Part shown: positions 57,173-58,233 of the stretch, piece after piece
Numbering within the stretch: position 1 is the stretch's first letter
How the letters are laid out: each line of letters begins with the position of its first letter
Assembly (NCBI GenBank): GCA_051984395.1
Contig: JBPYEZ010000063.1
Span: forward strand, 1-58,233
Reading direction: 5' to 3'
DNA: 58,233 nucleotides
DNA from: AC-9 sp051984395
GTDB taxonomy: Bacteria; Actinomycetota; Acidimicrobiia; Acidimicrobiales; AC-9
Translations under genes and position numbers: made by a program
Notes under the pieces: generated by a model
Databases searched by the model: none
Told to the model about the DNA's origin: nothing
What the model saw: only the letters and a program-made list of their open reading frames with translations

Positions 57173-57661
57173 CTAGTCGCGCGCCCGCATCACGGCAAGG
57201 ACCACCAGTCCGACCCCGACGACGAGAAAGCCGGCGCCGAAGCCGATGGTCGATCCGCGGGTGAGGTTCAGGGTGACGTGGGTGAACGCCTCGTAGGCCA
57301 GCGCGCCATAGGCGAAGCCGACGATCAAGAAGCCCGCTGCGGCGAGGAAGAGGCCGGGAGCGATGCTCGCCCGGTGCCGGTGGCTGGGCGGCGCCGCCGT
57401 CGACCGCAGCTGGGTCTGGGGTCCAGGACCTCCTCCCGGCCCGCCAGGCCCGCCAGGCCCGGTGGCAGGGTTTCTCGTGGTGGTGCCGGTCATCGTGGCG
57501 GTGCCGACGCCCGGCCCCGGACCGCCGCTCGTGCCCGTGGCAGGGTTGGGCCCGCCGCCGCCCACGGCCGGGCCTCCCGGGGAGGCGAGGTCCGCGCCGC
57601 AGTGGGGACAGAATCGAAACTCCGAGGGCACCTCATGCCCACATCGTCCGCAGTAAGGCAT
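57173..57661 (-). CDS. Zinc-ribbon membrane protein of unknown function
   Basis: Protein of 162 aa. The N-terminus is a zinc ribbon with two knuckles (YCGRCGHEV and FCPHCGADL). A Gly/Pro/Thr-rich linker (about 25-95) follows, then two membrane segments (GLFLAAAGFLIVGFAYGALA and GFGAGFLVVGVGLVVLAVM) and a short charged end. Such zinc-ribbon plus membrane proteins are common in actinobacteria and have no assigned function. The ribbon may bind a protein or nucleic acid in the cytoplasm. It faces the SUF operon convergently with a 34-base gap. Confidence 0.7.
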   Translation of the reverse strand: MPYCGRCGHEVPSEFRFCPHCGADLASPGGPAVGGGGPNPATGTSGGPGPGVGTATMTGTTTRNPATGPGGPGGPGGGPGPQTQLRSTAAPPSHRHRASIAPGLFLAAAGFLIVGFAYGALAYEAFTHVTLNLTRGSTIGFGAGFLVVGVGLVVLAVMRARD

Positions 57662-57827
57662 GACTCAACCTTCCTCGACGGGGGTTTGCCCCGCTCCAAG
57701 CACCCGTCGGCGTGCAGGGTAGCGCGTGCGCCGGGAGCCGGGGGTGACCACTGGATATGGCGTCCGGCTAGAAGCGCGGTCCCGGAGAGGGCATTCTGGT
57801 GTGGTGGGCGACGACCGGAGGATGACG

Positions 57828-58233
57828 ATGGGTAGGCACGTGATCCCCCTGGACGCTGGCGCGGAGGCGGAGGAGGAAGCCCTGCGGGTCGCGGACCAGG
57901 CGTACGACAAGGCCATGAACGCCACCATGGACGTGGCCAACAGCGAGCTCGAGCGGGCCGAGGCACTGCGCGTGGCGACTATCGCCCGTGCCGAGGCGCT
58001 CCGGGCGGCGACAGTGGCGAGAGCGGACGCGCTGCGGCGGATCTCCGGCGAGCACATCGGTTCCGTGCGGCGGGCCGAGGCGGAGCGCACCGAGGTGATC
58101 CGGCGGGCCGAGACCCGCTACCAGGACGCGCTGGAAACGGCGGAGGAGTCGGCAACCAAGGCGGTCGAGTACGCCTACGAGGCGGAGATGGGGGCCGCTC
58201 AGGCGGCCCACGAGGAGGCGCTGCGAGCGGCGG
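57828..58233 (+). CDS. Coiled-coil protein with hendecad repeats (3' truncated)
   Basis: A frame that runs off the window edge, 135 codons seen. ATG 57828 is chosen because GGAGG ends 6 bases upstream; ATG 57822 and GTG 57801 are in the same frame. The sequence is rich in Ala, Glu and Arg. It includes three back-to-back 11-residue units: RAEALRVATIA, RAEALRAATVA and RADALRRISGE (57954-58052), each encoded by 33 bases. An 11-residue period favours a long straight coiled coil. The following part (IRRAETRYQDALETAEESAT) continues the pattern. No family is recognised and the C-terminus is missing. Confidence 0.65.
   Translation, partial: MGRHVIPLDAGAEAEEEALRVADQAYDKAMNATMDVANSELERAEALRVATIARAEALRAATVARADALRRISGEHIGSVRRAEAERTEVIRRAETRYQDALETAEESATKAVEYAYEAEMGAAQAAHEEALRAA
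57954..58052 (+). repeat. Three 33-bp (11-codon) tandem repeats
   Basis: Units at 57954-57986, 57987-58019 and 58020-58052 encode the hendecads of the truncated coiled-coil gene. The first two differ at several synonymous or near-synonymous positions, so this is an old, selected repeat rather than a fresh duplication. Confidence 0.75.

Overview
This is a compact, very GC-rich (about 70% by eye) bacterial chromosome segment with many GTG starts and many 4-base gene overlaps. Gene content points to an Actinomycetota member, most likely of the Acidimicrobiia type. The evidence is the order mfd-surA-mazG-eno-ftsB, a DUF501-Ppx fusion, an Rv2578c-type radical SAM protein, a SUF cluster with a Rieske ferredoxin, and leaderless promoters with a TAnnnT -10 box. 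The class-level assignment is an inference. No phage, IS element or CRISPR array was seen. The longest gene-free stretch is only about 220 bp (718-936), and it holds a tandem repeat.

Layout. 1-8704: housekeeping block (end of ribosomal protein L25, pth, mfd, a SurA/PrsA-like lipoprotein, mazG, eno, ftsB). 8779-18287: a ten-gene molybdenum-hydroxylase (cox/xdh-type) operon. It encodes large, FeS and FAD subunits, a MoxR ATPase, a VWA protein, two XdhC-type proteins, an unusual nucleotide cyclase fusion, MocA and CoxG. Its large subunit carries SYRGAGR at the active-site loop, so a CO-oxidising Mo-Cu site is not supported. The operon sits between ftsB and the DUF501-Ppx gene, which are normally neighbours. 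18284-27161: DUF501-Ppx, aminotransferase, acyl-CoA synthetase, acetyltransferase, epimerase, acyltransferase, a tRNA with anticodon UAA, nicotinamidase and a DinB/MDMPI protein.

27180-39659: an Lgt-type membrane protein, an intein-interrupted radical SAM gene, a phosphoesterase, a phosphodiester-glycosidase-like protein, an SDR, a quinone oxidoreductase, a NlpC/P60 hydrolase, fumarase, a gene of unknown function, a dienelactone hydrolase and a malyl-CoA-lyase-like enzyme. 39680-46947: a glycosyltransferase, two acyl-CoA dehydrogenases flanking a methyltransferase, DUF6941, MaoC, a metallo-beta-lactamase-fold hydrolase, a flavin reductase and an RmlC-like epimerase. 47116-58233: a RodZ-tail membrane protein, an S9 peptidase, a split SUF operon (sufB, then sufD-Rieske-sufC), a zinc-ribbon membrane protein and a truncated coiled-coil gene.

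Across the window about twenty genes have TAnnnT placed 6-9 bases before the start codon. This is read as leaderless transcription and was used to choose several starts. The most interesting items are the intein placed exactly at the third FeS cysteine of a radical SAM enzyme, the short-variable-arm tRNA reading UUA, the DUF1707/LiaF-like/cyclase fusion inside the molybdo-hydroxylase operon, a divergent promoter whose two -10 boxes share one TA step, and hendecad repeats at the right edge.
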